A DNA stretch of 64,000 nucleotides. It comes from Catonia carolina. Taxonomy: Eukaryota > Arthropoda > Insecta > Hemiptera > Achilidae. The notes under the pieces are model-generated. The model saw only the letters and a list, made by a program, of their open reading frames with translations, made no database searches and had not been told where the DNA came from. The position numbers were made by a program, and so were the translations under genes. The stretch lies in contig JAQMRL010000006.1 of NCBI GenBank assembly GCA_035578175.1, forward strand, positions 61,358,501 to 61,422,500. Direction: 5' to 3'. Below are positions 42,428-53,300 of this stretch, piece by piece (position 1 is the stretch's first letter; each line of letters opens with the position of its first letter).

Positions 42428-43414
42428 GTGTTTTATTAAGGACGCAACCCTGATTATAAGAAGATAGAAGTAATACATTGGTAAATTTTCTGTCCCCTAA
42501 TCAGTATGTTGGCAACAGTGTACTCAAGGCCAACTACTAAAGACAGTTAAAATGTTCCAGTCAAGCATTAGTGTGGTGACAGCAGTCGTTTCGTTATATT
42601 GTGTCAGCAATGGTTTTTTCCAAGGAAGAACGCGTGTTTATTGTAGAGACTTACATAGCGAGTAAATTTTATACATGTGTCCAAGATAGCAAGATAAGTT
42701 TCAGTTGAAATTTCCCCGTTCTGCTGTTCTGAATAAATCATCAATATTGCGTTTGATAAATAAATTCCGTAGAACTGGGAGTGTACTCGATGAGAAACCA
42801 CCTCGCCAGCCAACAAAGTTAACCGCGGAAGTTCTCGAAGATTTGAAAAATCGTTTAACTCAATCACCTAAAAAAATCGCTTAGAAGATTATCATCGCAA
42901 GCTGGGCTAACATTAACAACTGTTTTCAGAGCTACGAAAAAGTTATATTTGCATCCTTAGTTAATGCGATTTTTTAGGTGATTGAGTCAAACGATTTTTC
43001 AAATCTTCGAGAACTTTCCCGGTTAACTTTGTTGGCTGGCGAGGTGGTACATCGAATACACTCCCAGTTCTACGGAATTTATTTATCAAACGCAATATTG
43101 ACGATTTATTCAGAACAGCAGAACGGGGAAATTTCAACTGAAACTTATCTTGCTACCTTGCACACATTTATAAGATTTACTCGCTATTTAAGTCTCTACA
43201 ATAAACACGCGTTCTTCCTTAAAAATAACCATTGCTGACACAATATAACGAAACGACTGCTGTCACCACACTAATGCTTGACTGGAACATTTTAACTGTC
43301 TTAGATAGTTGGCCTCGAGTACAATGTTGCCAACATACCGATTGGGGGACAGAAAATTTACCGATGTATTACTTCTATCTTCTTATAATCAGGGTTGCGT
43401 CCTAAATAAAACAC
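42428..43414. mobile_element. Foldback element made of two inverted 5' halves of a mariner-like transposon
   Basis: The arms 42428-42880 and 42966-43414 are inverted copies around an 85-bp spacer. Ends GTGTTTTATTAAGGACGC and complement. Each arm carries the same N-terminal transposase segment: MVFSKEERVFIVETYIAS, then after frameshifts RRTGSVLDEKPPRQP-like, AEVLEDLKNRLTQSPKK and, into the spacer, RRLSSQAGLTLTTVFRA. This resembles the DUF4817-type helix-turn-helix of mariner-like elements. No catalytic domain is present in either half. Confidence 0.8.
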
Positions 43415-43479
43415 GCGTTAGATTCATCTAAATAACATTGTAATTACAATAAATGCAGCAAAAAATGTAGTAATTGACT

Positions 43480-43800
43480 TATTTATTAGCCGTAGGAGCC
43501 ATTTTTAAGGGAATTGAAAAAAGTAAAATAATCGCACGAATAAGCTAGTGTTTTTGGTAAACCAATTTTGATGAAAATGTTCATGCCGGGTTCCCATAGT
43601 ATCTAACTTTAAGTTCAACGTTTCAACTTCATACGATTTTTCGTTTTAAAGTTGTGTTCACAAACACACTCACATTGATGTAAAAACATGATTTTTTTGT
43701 TCAGAAAGCCTGATACGATTTTTGATGAAAACTCGATTTCAAAAAATCAATTTAAAATATAACTTTTCTTACCTACATTTCATATAAGACAAAATAAAAT
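43480..43800 (-). mobile_element. Fragment of a GGCAAGAGAAAGT-family element
   Basis: Reverse blocks GATTTTGATGAAAATGTTC, CGATTTTTCGTT, AACTCGATTTC and CATATAAGACAAAATAAAAT; decayed. Confidence 0.65.
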
Positions 43801-43882
43801 AAATAATATACAAAACTACATAGGCCTATTAAGAAAAGACCCCACCTCCGAAAAAATTTGTTGCAAAGTTTTTTTTTATCTC

Positions 43883-44226
43883 TGTGTGTACATTACAATT
43901 TGTTTAATTTAAGAATAATAAGCAACCCCAAGACCAAATGAGATGAAGATGATGTATGTGACATGTAGTCTTGTACATACTCAGGCCGACCCCTCCTGAG
44001 AGAGTATGGGTAATTGAACCCCAACCATTAAAGTACACTGGTAACCTTGTTTAGTATTCAAAGCTGTATAAAAGTCCCTACCTTTACTGAGGGTCATTGA
44101 ATAGAGATTTCTTATTCAACGGCCCTGACCTTTACTAGGGTTTAAACCAGGAACCTTCGTCTCCGAAAATCAGCTGTTAAACAGCTGATTCGCGGCGATG
44201 ACTTTACCACTAGATCAACCTGGTTA
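43883..44226 (-). mobile_element. SINE-B copy with small internal insertion
   Basis: Reverse copy. The block around 44095-44130 contains an extra ~45 bp (GGTCATTGAATAG...CGGCCCTGACC) flanked by CCTTTACT on each side. Confidence 0.8.
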
Positions 44227-44270
44227 GTTATGCTGTAAAGTAGTGAAATTATTTTTTGTACTAGAAATGC

Positions 44271-44664
44271 CTGCCCATAACAGACAGGTGGAGTGTCAAA
44301 TTATTTACACTCAATCTATTCGTTGCAGGGCTAAAATAAATAGTTCTGTTTCTTAACACATGGTCAGTCAATTAAATGACTGAATCATTTAAGAACAGAA
44401 GAGGTAGAGGTGTAAAAGACACTAATCAGAGTTATCTTCTCTGAAAGTAATTAACTTCATTGTACAGCCAGACCCTGCGGTGAATGAAGTGAAGTTGTCA
44501 TTTACAGAGTGGAAAATATGTGCTTTTCAGAGGGCCCGGCATGCTGATAAGCGTACTTTTCCACTCAGTGAGGAAGGCAATGTTAAACCACCTCACTCCT
44601 CGTTTTACTTAGTAAAACCTCTAGAGGTTCAAACCAGCCTTTCGGCTGTTGACCTAAACAACAA
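44271..44664 (+). mobile_element. SINE-A copy (394 bp) with 10-bp target duplication
   Basis: CTAGAAATGC flanks both sides (44261-44270 and 44665-44674). Full length with stem-loop and CAA tail. Confidence 0.9.
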
Positions 44665-45272
44665 CTAGAAATGCAGCTTATCTTGTTACAAAATTCAGAA
44701 TAAAAATTGCTAAAAATATTAACACTCCCTGAAATCAAGGTGGGAGTGGAAAACGGCCACTAGTTTCAAAAACTGTTAACTGTGCTTACTTTCGACCAAT
44801 TAACGTACAACTGGTTTTTAATTGCAGGAAAAAAATCCATTCTAGAGGATCATGCGTAGTTTCAGTATTACCTTCAAATGTTTTGTCAATAGGGACCATA
44901 AAAAATATTTTAAATTGTTGACATGATCATAATTAACGGCAAAGAAATAGTTACGATTACACCCAAAACATTCATGAAATTTTAATGACCAAATTGATAA
45001 GTCTAGCTCTCTAAGGCTAGACACCCACTAGCCATATCAATCCGATTCTGTCACGCGACAGAAAAATCACAAAAAAATGAAACGTCCAGTTTTAACTCTT
45101 TCAGTGCCAACGTCCGGAAAACAGCACATCGATAGTTTTTTACGTAGTTGTAACATTCGGTTTACCGAGCGTCTGTAAGTTATGCATAAATTTAAGTGCC
45201 AACGTCCGGATTACTGAACATTTCCAAAAAAACTTTTAAACAAAAATTAATGGAATAATGTATTCTGAAAAC

Positions 45273-45445
45273 GCCTCCGTGGCGTAGTGACTAGCGCGCT
45301 AGCCTGCAAATCGAAAGTTCTCAGGTTCGATTTCCGGCTAGAGTCTGAAAATTTTAACACGTTAAAACTACCGTTAAGGTACCAAAAAACCCACAGTAGT
45401 TGCTAATGACCAAGCTGTCGATGCGGCTTTAAATACACTAAAAAA
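45273..45445 (+). mobile_element. SINE-C copy (tRNA-derived)
   Basis: GCCTCCGTGGCGTAGTGAC, GCGCTAGCCTGCAAATCG, B box GGTTCGATTTCCGG, tail CAGTAGTTGCTAATGACC and GATGCGGCTTTAAATAC. Confidence 0.85.
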
Positions 45446-46340
45446 AATATTTTAAATATTTTTAGTGTTAGAACGAATTCTTTTTTTCTTTTGTTTTTCT
45501 ATAACGTTGAAATTTCTTTCGGCAATGGCAGGCTTACGCTGCGAGTTTTCGAAATAAGGGCTGGCACTTTTTGTACACCCTTATTCAAATTAAATGGCAC
45601 TTCACAACAAACTTTAAAATACTGTTTCGGCACTGAAAGGGTTAAATTAAAGTACACACACTCTCGACCGAGAAATCACAGCGATTTAAATACAGCTATT
45701 TATTTATAAGCAACGCAGTTGCTGCGGGCTTGAATGAAACACACGGGCAGATAATGGCGGTTTGTGATATGTATTCACGCCATTCGCTGGTTATGTGCGT
45801 ACACAGCACCGTGTAGCAGCTGGACGATGGATGCGTAAGCGTCGTTTTCTGGTAGGTTCCGGGCCATGCTGGAATCTCAAAAAATGAGGGCAGCTGATTC
45901 AGCCGCTAAGAAAGCTGCAAGCCAACCGGCGTTCACGCAATAAATAAGACTGTATCGAATTTCGTAGCTCTGGTGAAACGGGACATCACGGATTACTGTC
46001 AGTAGAATGGACTGATTCTCATCATAACAAGTTGCGTGATTTTTGTGGCCCGTATGATATTATTTCTTGTTTTTTAAGATTTTAGTGTTATAAAAAGACT
46101 CGCTCTGAATTTGGGCCCTCAACGTTCTTGTAAGGAGTAACAGGCGATGATAACCTTCCTGGTTTTCGGATATGAAAATAATCCTGGCGATTTTGCAGCC
46201 GCGATTATTATTGCTTTGTCGTTTAATATTTAAAGTAGCCAGGTTCATCACGTCATTGGAATTCAAAAGGTGATCAGTGAATTTACTTACTATCTTTTTG
46301 GTGGCAATTTTTTCAACTGTCACCTATCATTTCGTTTTGT
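45446..46340. other. Intergenic stretch upstream of OBP gene 3, unassigned
   Basis: A GC-richer patch (45720-46000) has a protein-like feel (GCAGCTGATTCAGCCGCTAA) but no frame with a recognised motif. It lies in the segment inserted into the gene 3 copy of the flank duplication (about 45015-46855). Confidence 0.45.
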
Positions 46341-46344
46341 CTGT

Positions 46345-46612
46345 CCGTCCGTCCGTCAAACCCAGGTGTGAGAAACTATAAGAGATAGCAACAAACTTTT
46401 CGGATTCGTAATCTACATAAAAGTTAGTGGGCCTAAATTGGGTTTGAAGTTCCGGTTTTCATCAGAAGTGGCTCAAAACCGGAAGTAAAGAATCAAAGTC
46501 AGAAATTACAAGAGACAGCAACAAACCGTTTTCGGATTCATATTCTACACAAAAATTGAGTAAGCCAGGATTGAGTTTGAAGTTCAGATTTTGATCAGAA
46601 GTGTCCCAAAAA
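46345..46612 (+). repeat. Tandem duplication, ~130-bp unit, after a GTCC microsatellite
   Basis: (GTCC)n at 46341-46358 is followed by two units sharing AGAGA-AGCAACAAAC, TTTTCGGATTC, ATTCTACA-AAA, GGGTTTGAAGTT and ATCAGAAGTG, about 130 bp apart. Confidence 0.75.
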
Positions 46613-46854
46613 AATAGTGGCATTCGATTCCTCTTAAAGAGTAGATACAGAAATCATTAATTATTTTTTTCGTAAGTCAAAGGAAGCATAAAAAAAATTT
46701 GATTTAAACTTGCCAACAGCCATCGAGACGCGACGTCTTATGAAAGGGATTTTATTAATATTGCGATTTTCTTGTCGCAAGTTGGTGCAAATAATTTTTT
46801 AGTAGCTGCGGCTAAAAATCGCAAGTGGGCGCCTTAACTGACGAAATTATTTGT

Positions 46855-47260
46855 AGGCAAACTTACATAATGTTTATTGAATAGTAAATCACATGAGCTT
46901 TGTCTAAATACTAATCTGCTATTCCATGAATAATTTTCTACGAAATGTTAATTACACTGAATTTTAAAATAAATAAATTACAATCAAAACTATTGAAGGT
47001 GACTTTGAATAGACCAGTAAATTTTACAATAGTTAACAATAATGATGAATTAGTTACATTTATGTTGTTATCGAATTAAAAATTAACAAAGCGGAAATCC
47101 TTTTACCTGTAGAGATGAGACAATCATTTTAATTCCCCCCTCCATTTTAGCTGATTACTTTAATTTTTCAAAATAATTCTTATTTTACAGTGATTTGTTC
47201 GTTATAACAACTTGTCATAATAAATAATACTTTGATAATAATTATGTCCTTGATTTTCTT
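46855..47260 (+). repeat. 5'-flank duplication upstream of OBP gene 3
   Basis: Collinear with 21530-21715 plus 25665-25920 upstream of gene 2. The gene 3 copy is uninterrupted across the site where ~3.9 kb was inserted in the gene 2 copy. Confidence 0.75.
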
Positions 47261-47298
47261 ACATAAATATGGCAGTAAGTTTGGTATTGTTCAGTTGC
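47261..47298 (+). promoter_or_regulatory. Core promoter of OBP gene 3 (TATA-like box and initiator)
   Basis: CATAAATATGG (from 47262) and GTTCAGTTG (+1 A at 47293) have the same 29-nt spacing as in genes 1 and 2. The downstream GTGCGGTTCATATCTGTAG is identical to gene 2. The predicted 5' UTR is 47293-47388. Confidence 0.78.
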
Positions 47299-47388
47299 AA
47301 AGTGCGGTTCATATCTGTAGGATAAACTTTTATCTGGATATATTATTTTTTCACATTTATCGGTATTTGTAAAATAAATTAAATCATA

Positions 47389-50300
47389 ATGAATTCATTT
47401 GTTTTTACTGTGTCAGCTTTGTTAGTGATTGCTTGCTATGGAACAGTAAGTACAGACTTCAATTGTTTGTTTTTTTTAAGGGGAGACAGTACTTTGTATC
47501 CCGCCAATGTTAATTTGCAGGTATTTTCTGTTATTCTTTCCCTCCAGCAAATTTTGTCACATTTTGTTAATATTTCGTATGTAATTTTAGATACAGTATT
47601 TTAACGATAAAAAAGGGGAAAATATTTTAAAAAACCCTGCACTAATATTATTCAAGTATAGGGTAAATATAGGTAGGGTAAATTCATTACTTTTTCTCAA
47701 TATTATTACTGTATGTAGTACAGTTAAGAATACAGTAATGTACAAAAATGTAATGATCAATAAAAATTTAAAAAGTATTTGTTACACAGTAATGATTTAT
47801 TTAATCATTAAATCGTTTATTTAATGATTAAATTAATTTAACAAAATTAAATATTATTAAATACTTTAATAACTTTCAATAAATAGTTTAACGTTAACTT
47901 GAAAAAGGAAAAAAAATACTTTAACGTTAATTTGAAAAATATTGATACAGGATTTTTTCAAAATATTTTTCCCGTTTTTATCATTAAAAATACTGTAATA
48001 TTACATACGAAATATCCACAAAATGTCACTAATTACGATAGGGGGCTAACAGAAAATACCCAAATTTTCTAATTTTATTTTATTTCCATAGGATTGGTAA
48101 AAGAAAGGGGAATGAAACTTTATACACGCTTCGTAGTTTTTGGGTTTCTCTAGTTCCTGGCATGTTTTCAATTTAATCTGTTGAACCATAAAATTTAAAA
48201 AAATAATAACAAATACCTAACATAAAATGTTTACAATTTTTATACGTTTTTTGTACATAACTAATTTTTGGAGCACCTGAGGAAGTCATAAACATATTGG
48301 TATATGTGCATGTACAACATAATTAACTAATGAAAATTTCAGCTTGTTAGGTCTAACAGTTTCTGAGAAATTTATACTGAAGTGTTAAAAATCTAAATTT
48401 ACTGGAAAAGGCCAAAAAACAAAAGGCAGTTATCAAAAACAAAATGTACACAAACAAGTCAACTTCCCATCAACAGTTGGTTATAAACCTGATCAAACAG
48501 CCGAGAATATAAAAAAAAAACAAGTGATGCAGATATTTTAAAAAACTAAACTTTAGCTTTAAAAATCTAAAAAAATAAACACTCAGGTATATTTTTTTCA
48601 GAACCCATTAAACCTACCAGACTGATATTTTACAAGTCTGTTAATCTTGTACATGCACATATATTGACATTTTTACGACTTCCTGAGGCGCTTCAAAGTA
48701 CAGTAATGTGCAAAAATAGTAGAAAAAAATTTGCACTAAAATGAGTAATTAAAAATTATGAAAAATATTTGTTCTTGTTACCATAATTTTTCTGGGTAAA
48801 CCTGTAAAACCTGGGTAAAACTTAATTTTTTTTCACTCAAATAATTTTTTTAACTTAATTAATGTGTTTCTGGTACCACCAAACTACAAACCACCAAACT
48901 ACAAAAAAACATAAAAAATCGAAATTTTCAGTCAAAACCAACATGCAGCCCCTTAAAATCGTACTACCAATTGACCTTTAGCGTAACAAATAGATTTTTA
49001 ACAGGTTGACTCCCAAGGCAATTTTTCTTTCAACTCTAGAGTATTGTAAGGCTTAAATTTTTTGGCGCTGTTTCTTAGTTGCAAGACTGATCAGGCACTC
49101 AAGAGTAAAAAAATCAAATTTACTGTGAAAGACTGATGTGTGTGTCTCACTGAAAGTTCACTTGTATTTCTATAAAATATTATTTTATGTACTTTATAAA
49201 TAATTTACTTTGGGCTGTTTTGTAATAAAACTACAAAAATACTGATGATGGGTCTCTCTACCAAGCAGTTGTTCGGTGAGTGGTAAACTTGAGTACCAGT
49301 TATCTACATAGGGGCACCGACCAGAGTCAACTTTTACAATACAAAAAATATTGTAATATGAAAGCCATAAAAAATTCAAAGATGAAATGATTTTTCGTTA
49401 TATAATATTATTAAAACATGATTAATACCAATTATTACGGTTACTTTACATTGACTAAAAGAAAATATTTTTTAAGTAAAAATAGTTACCATAACCCCTT
49501 TTTTTCTTTTTTCACCTCATTTGTACAATATTGAACATAAAAATTTCATCCAAATTTCTCTTCGTTCCCCTGATTTTGCTCATAGTGTCCGTCCATTTTC
49601 ATTTTTGTTCAGCCATTTTCTGTACAATATCCTTACATAGATGTGAAATTTGGGTTCCACAAAATAGATAGTAAATTTCTGAATATACTTGTCAATAAAA
49701 TGTTTTTATTCATCAAACTAATCAGAAAATTCTGCTCTATGTTTGGTAGTTTTTCATTTTAGATATTTTTTTTATAAAACAAATTATTACCAATATTTAA
49801 AACCCGCAAAAAATTGTGGTCCACTACATTTATATATTTGAACAAAATTTCTTATCTTTATCTTCTCAAATTTAATATTTTTTAACTTCAATAGTCTTCC
49901 GAAAAATGTGAAAAAATTGGAATAAAAACCAATTTTTTGCATTTCCCTCCAATAATTTTATTAATTTACAGATAAACAGTTATGTGAACCTTCCTTAAAT
50001 CAAACGAATCTAATCATTTTTTTTAAGAGAAAAATTTTAGTGATAAGAGAAACTGGTCCAACCATTTACTTCGCATGCCAATACATAGACTTCCTCTACG
50101 AGCATGAAAGTATAAACCTAGAGGGAAGAGAGAATTGGGAACACCTAAAAAGAGATGGATGCCGGAACAGGCCATTGAACCTAATCCTTGACAGTTGATG
50201 ATGATGAAATTTTACCTAATCTTTCTTATAACACACATACAGTTATTCTCAGGTAGTTTTCTCTCCTTCCACAAGTGCTTTATACTATTGTGAACAAAAT

Positions 50301-53300
50301 TCCTGTTTCCAGTACAGCTACTGGTTTTATTTGTACAGTCGTGATTACGCTTTCAACATTTAAGATTTTTAAGATTTAAGAACGATTTAATTTTAGTTTG
50401 CTAAGAAACATAGCAAATGGTAGGTCTGTAGTATAAAATAAATTAAGTACCGGTTTATAATAAATTCTTCTTCTAAAGATGATCTCATAGAGACCAAAAT
50501 TTATTAGGATAATTTTTATAAAATTTTTGAATGATTTAGTTGTTTAGAGTATACATAATAATAAGTAATATTACTTTTAAATTTTTTAATGAATAAACAT
50601 TATGACATAGCAAGACATACACAATTAAGCTACCATTGACGTAAAAATTAATGCTTACAGTATTTAGGCTACATACCTATTACTCAATGTTCTTATGTAA
50701 CACAAATTACATATTTCCTCAAACAAAATAAATTACGTACCTCACGAACTGGCTTTCATTTGTAAAGTTTGAAATGTTGATGTCTTGATGTAAGTAATTT
50801 CAGTTCAATATTTATAGAAAAATATAGATCACATTACAGTACTAAAAATAAAGATAAAATAAATAAACAAAAAGTTTTTTATATTTTATTTTGAATTTGG
50901 AACAATAAAGAAACTTGCACTCTGCCCAAATGTTCTAAAAGTAACAAATAGTAAAAAATTCATGTGAGGACTTCCAAAAAAAAAATCCAGAGGATTTTCT
51001 TCTGATTTACAATGTAAATTTTGTGATATAATTTATTCTGGAAAATTTTAAATAATGTGTAAATAATCATCAAGAGCTAATCTCTTGACGATTTTTATGT
51101 ACGTATATTGTAGTAGTTTAGGTCACTCATTGGCCGAAAGGCTGGTTTTAACCTCTAAAGGCTTTAAAGTAAAATGAGGACCGAGGTGGTTTACCTTCCT
51201 TACTGAGTGGAAAAGTATGCTTATTATCATGCCAGGCCTTGTGAAAAGCATCTACTTTCCACCCTGCAAATGACACTTTTACTTCATTCACCAAAGGGTC
51301 TGTCTGTATAATGAATTCATTACTCTCAGAAGAGATAACTGTGATTAGTGTCTTTTACATCTGTACTTCTTCTGCTCTTAAATGCTTCAGTCATATAATT
51401 GGATGACCATGTGATAAGAAGCAGAACTACTTTTTGTAGCTCTGGAACTAGTAGGTCAAGTGCAAATAATTAAACACTCCACCTTCCTGATACAGACAAC
51501 TAGGTATATGAGGTGTGGCTATTAAATAACGAGACTGACGTAAAAAATTTTATTTTAATTTTATACATAATCACTTATTGTCACCTTCAATATACACTCC
51601 TTCTCCATCCCTACAACGCTCCATTCGAATTTTCCATTGTTGGAAATAGTGCTGGAAGTCATCTTCTGTCAGCTCCTTCAGGACACATGCCGCTTTCTCT
51701 TTTACAGCTTCCACAGACTCAAATCTTGTCCCTTTTAATGCAGATTTCACCTTAGGGAACTTGTACAAGTCACATGGTGCAAGATCTGGTGAATAAGGTG
51801 GATGTTCTAACACTGAGATGCTGTACTTGGCTAGGAACCTCTTTACAGATAACGTGAAATGAGCTGGCGCATTGTCTTGGTGGAGAACCCATGATTTATC
51901 CTTCCACATTTTGGGGCGTTTTTTCCTTTCTCTTTGACGTAGTTTAGAAAGTACCTCAAGGTAGTAATATTAATTAATTGTTTGACCTTCAGAAACCCAG
52001 TGAAGGTACACAATCCCATGGATATAAAAAAAACAATCATCATTGCTTTAAATTTTGACTTGCTCATTTGAGCTTTTTTGGCTCTCGGTGAAGTTCGGCA
52101 CTTACAGTGCATGGATTGGCGCTTCATTAACCCCTAAGGTTAAATCTGCTTTAAAAGGGACAAGATTTGAGTCAGTGAAAGCTGTAAAAGAGAAACCGGC
52201 ACGTGTCCTGAAGGAGCTGACGGTAGATGACTTCCAGTACTGTTTCCAACAATGGAAAATTCGCATGGAGGATTGTAGGGATAGAGAAGGAGTGTATATT
52301 GAAGGTGACATAAGTGATTATTTATAAAATTAAAATTAAATTTTTTACGTCGGTCTCGTTATTTAATAGCCACCAATAACCTTGCATTATATATTATAAA
52401 CAGTATATATAGGAAGCTATACAAAGATTTAAAAATGACAAAATAAATTTTGTGGTAATATCTGTGATGATGTAAACCCTTGCATTTGAGCTTTTGGCAA
52501 AACAAAAATGGCCACCAAATGTAAACCAAGGAGAGTAAAAATAAATAATTGGCAATTTTGAACTTATAGTAGGTAGAAGTGACACCACTAAAATATTTTG
52601 ATTTTTAAAAATAGTTAAGCAACCAAACAAATGTTTTCTGGTGACATTAAATGGATCAACCTAGTTGTTTGTGATCCTGACATGATTCCCAGGTTTTTCA
52701 TAATGCTGGTTGGTTTCGTTAATTGTGTTAATTATTTCTAATTTGCTTTTGTAATGAAGCATTTTTCAAACTTTTTATTTTTATTAAATACAAAATACAT
52801 TAACATATTTACTAATTCCTGCATAGGACAAACCTGTGCATGGAAATGATTTGAACATCATTATGTATAAATTATTGATCATTAATTACTAAAAATATTT
52901 TTAACAATTTTTATTACACAGCTTACTGAAACTTAATCTAGTTATAAAATTTGCAATTCTAATACCTAATTAAAATTTACAATATTATAATATTTACTTT
53001 TAACCAAAAAAATTTACTAAAAACTAATATTAATATTCCTACTTTATTAAAGAAACATTACACTATTTTCAACAAAAAAAATCCCCTCAACTCATTAAAA
53101 CACTATGTATGGTACAAACTATTAAACAAGACCGTTATTTTTTTTACTGGATCACCGATTAAAGTTTTCAAGAAATAAATATATAAACAAAAAAGACATC
53201 CTGACTAAATTCTGTTTGAAATTTATTGAAAACGATAGGATAATTTTGCTGATAACTAAAAGACAAGTTTAAAATAAAATTTATTCTTTGCCCAAATCTC

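Noticed and set aside
42604..43238. Two near-identical 86-87-codon frames (MIE(L/S)NDFSNLREL)
   Set aside because: They are the antisense of the mirrored transposase N-terminus in the foldback element, seen twice because the element is a hairpin.
45720..46000. Possible coding remnant in a GC-richer patch
   Set aside because: No frame gives a recognised motif; left unassigned.
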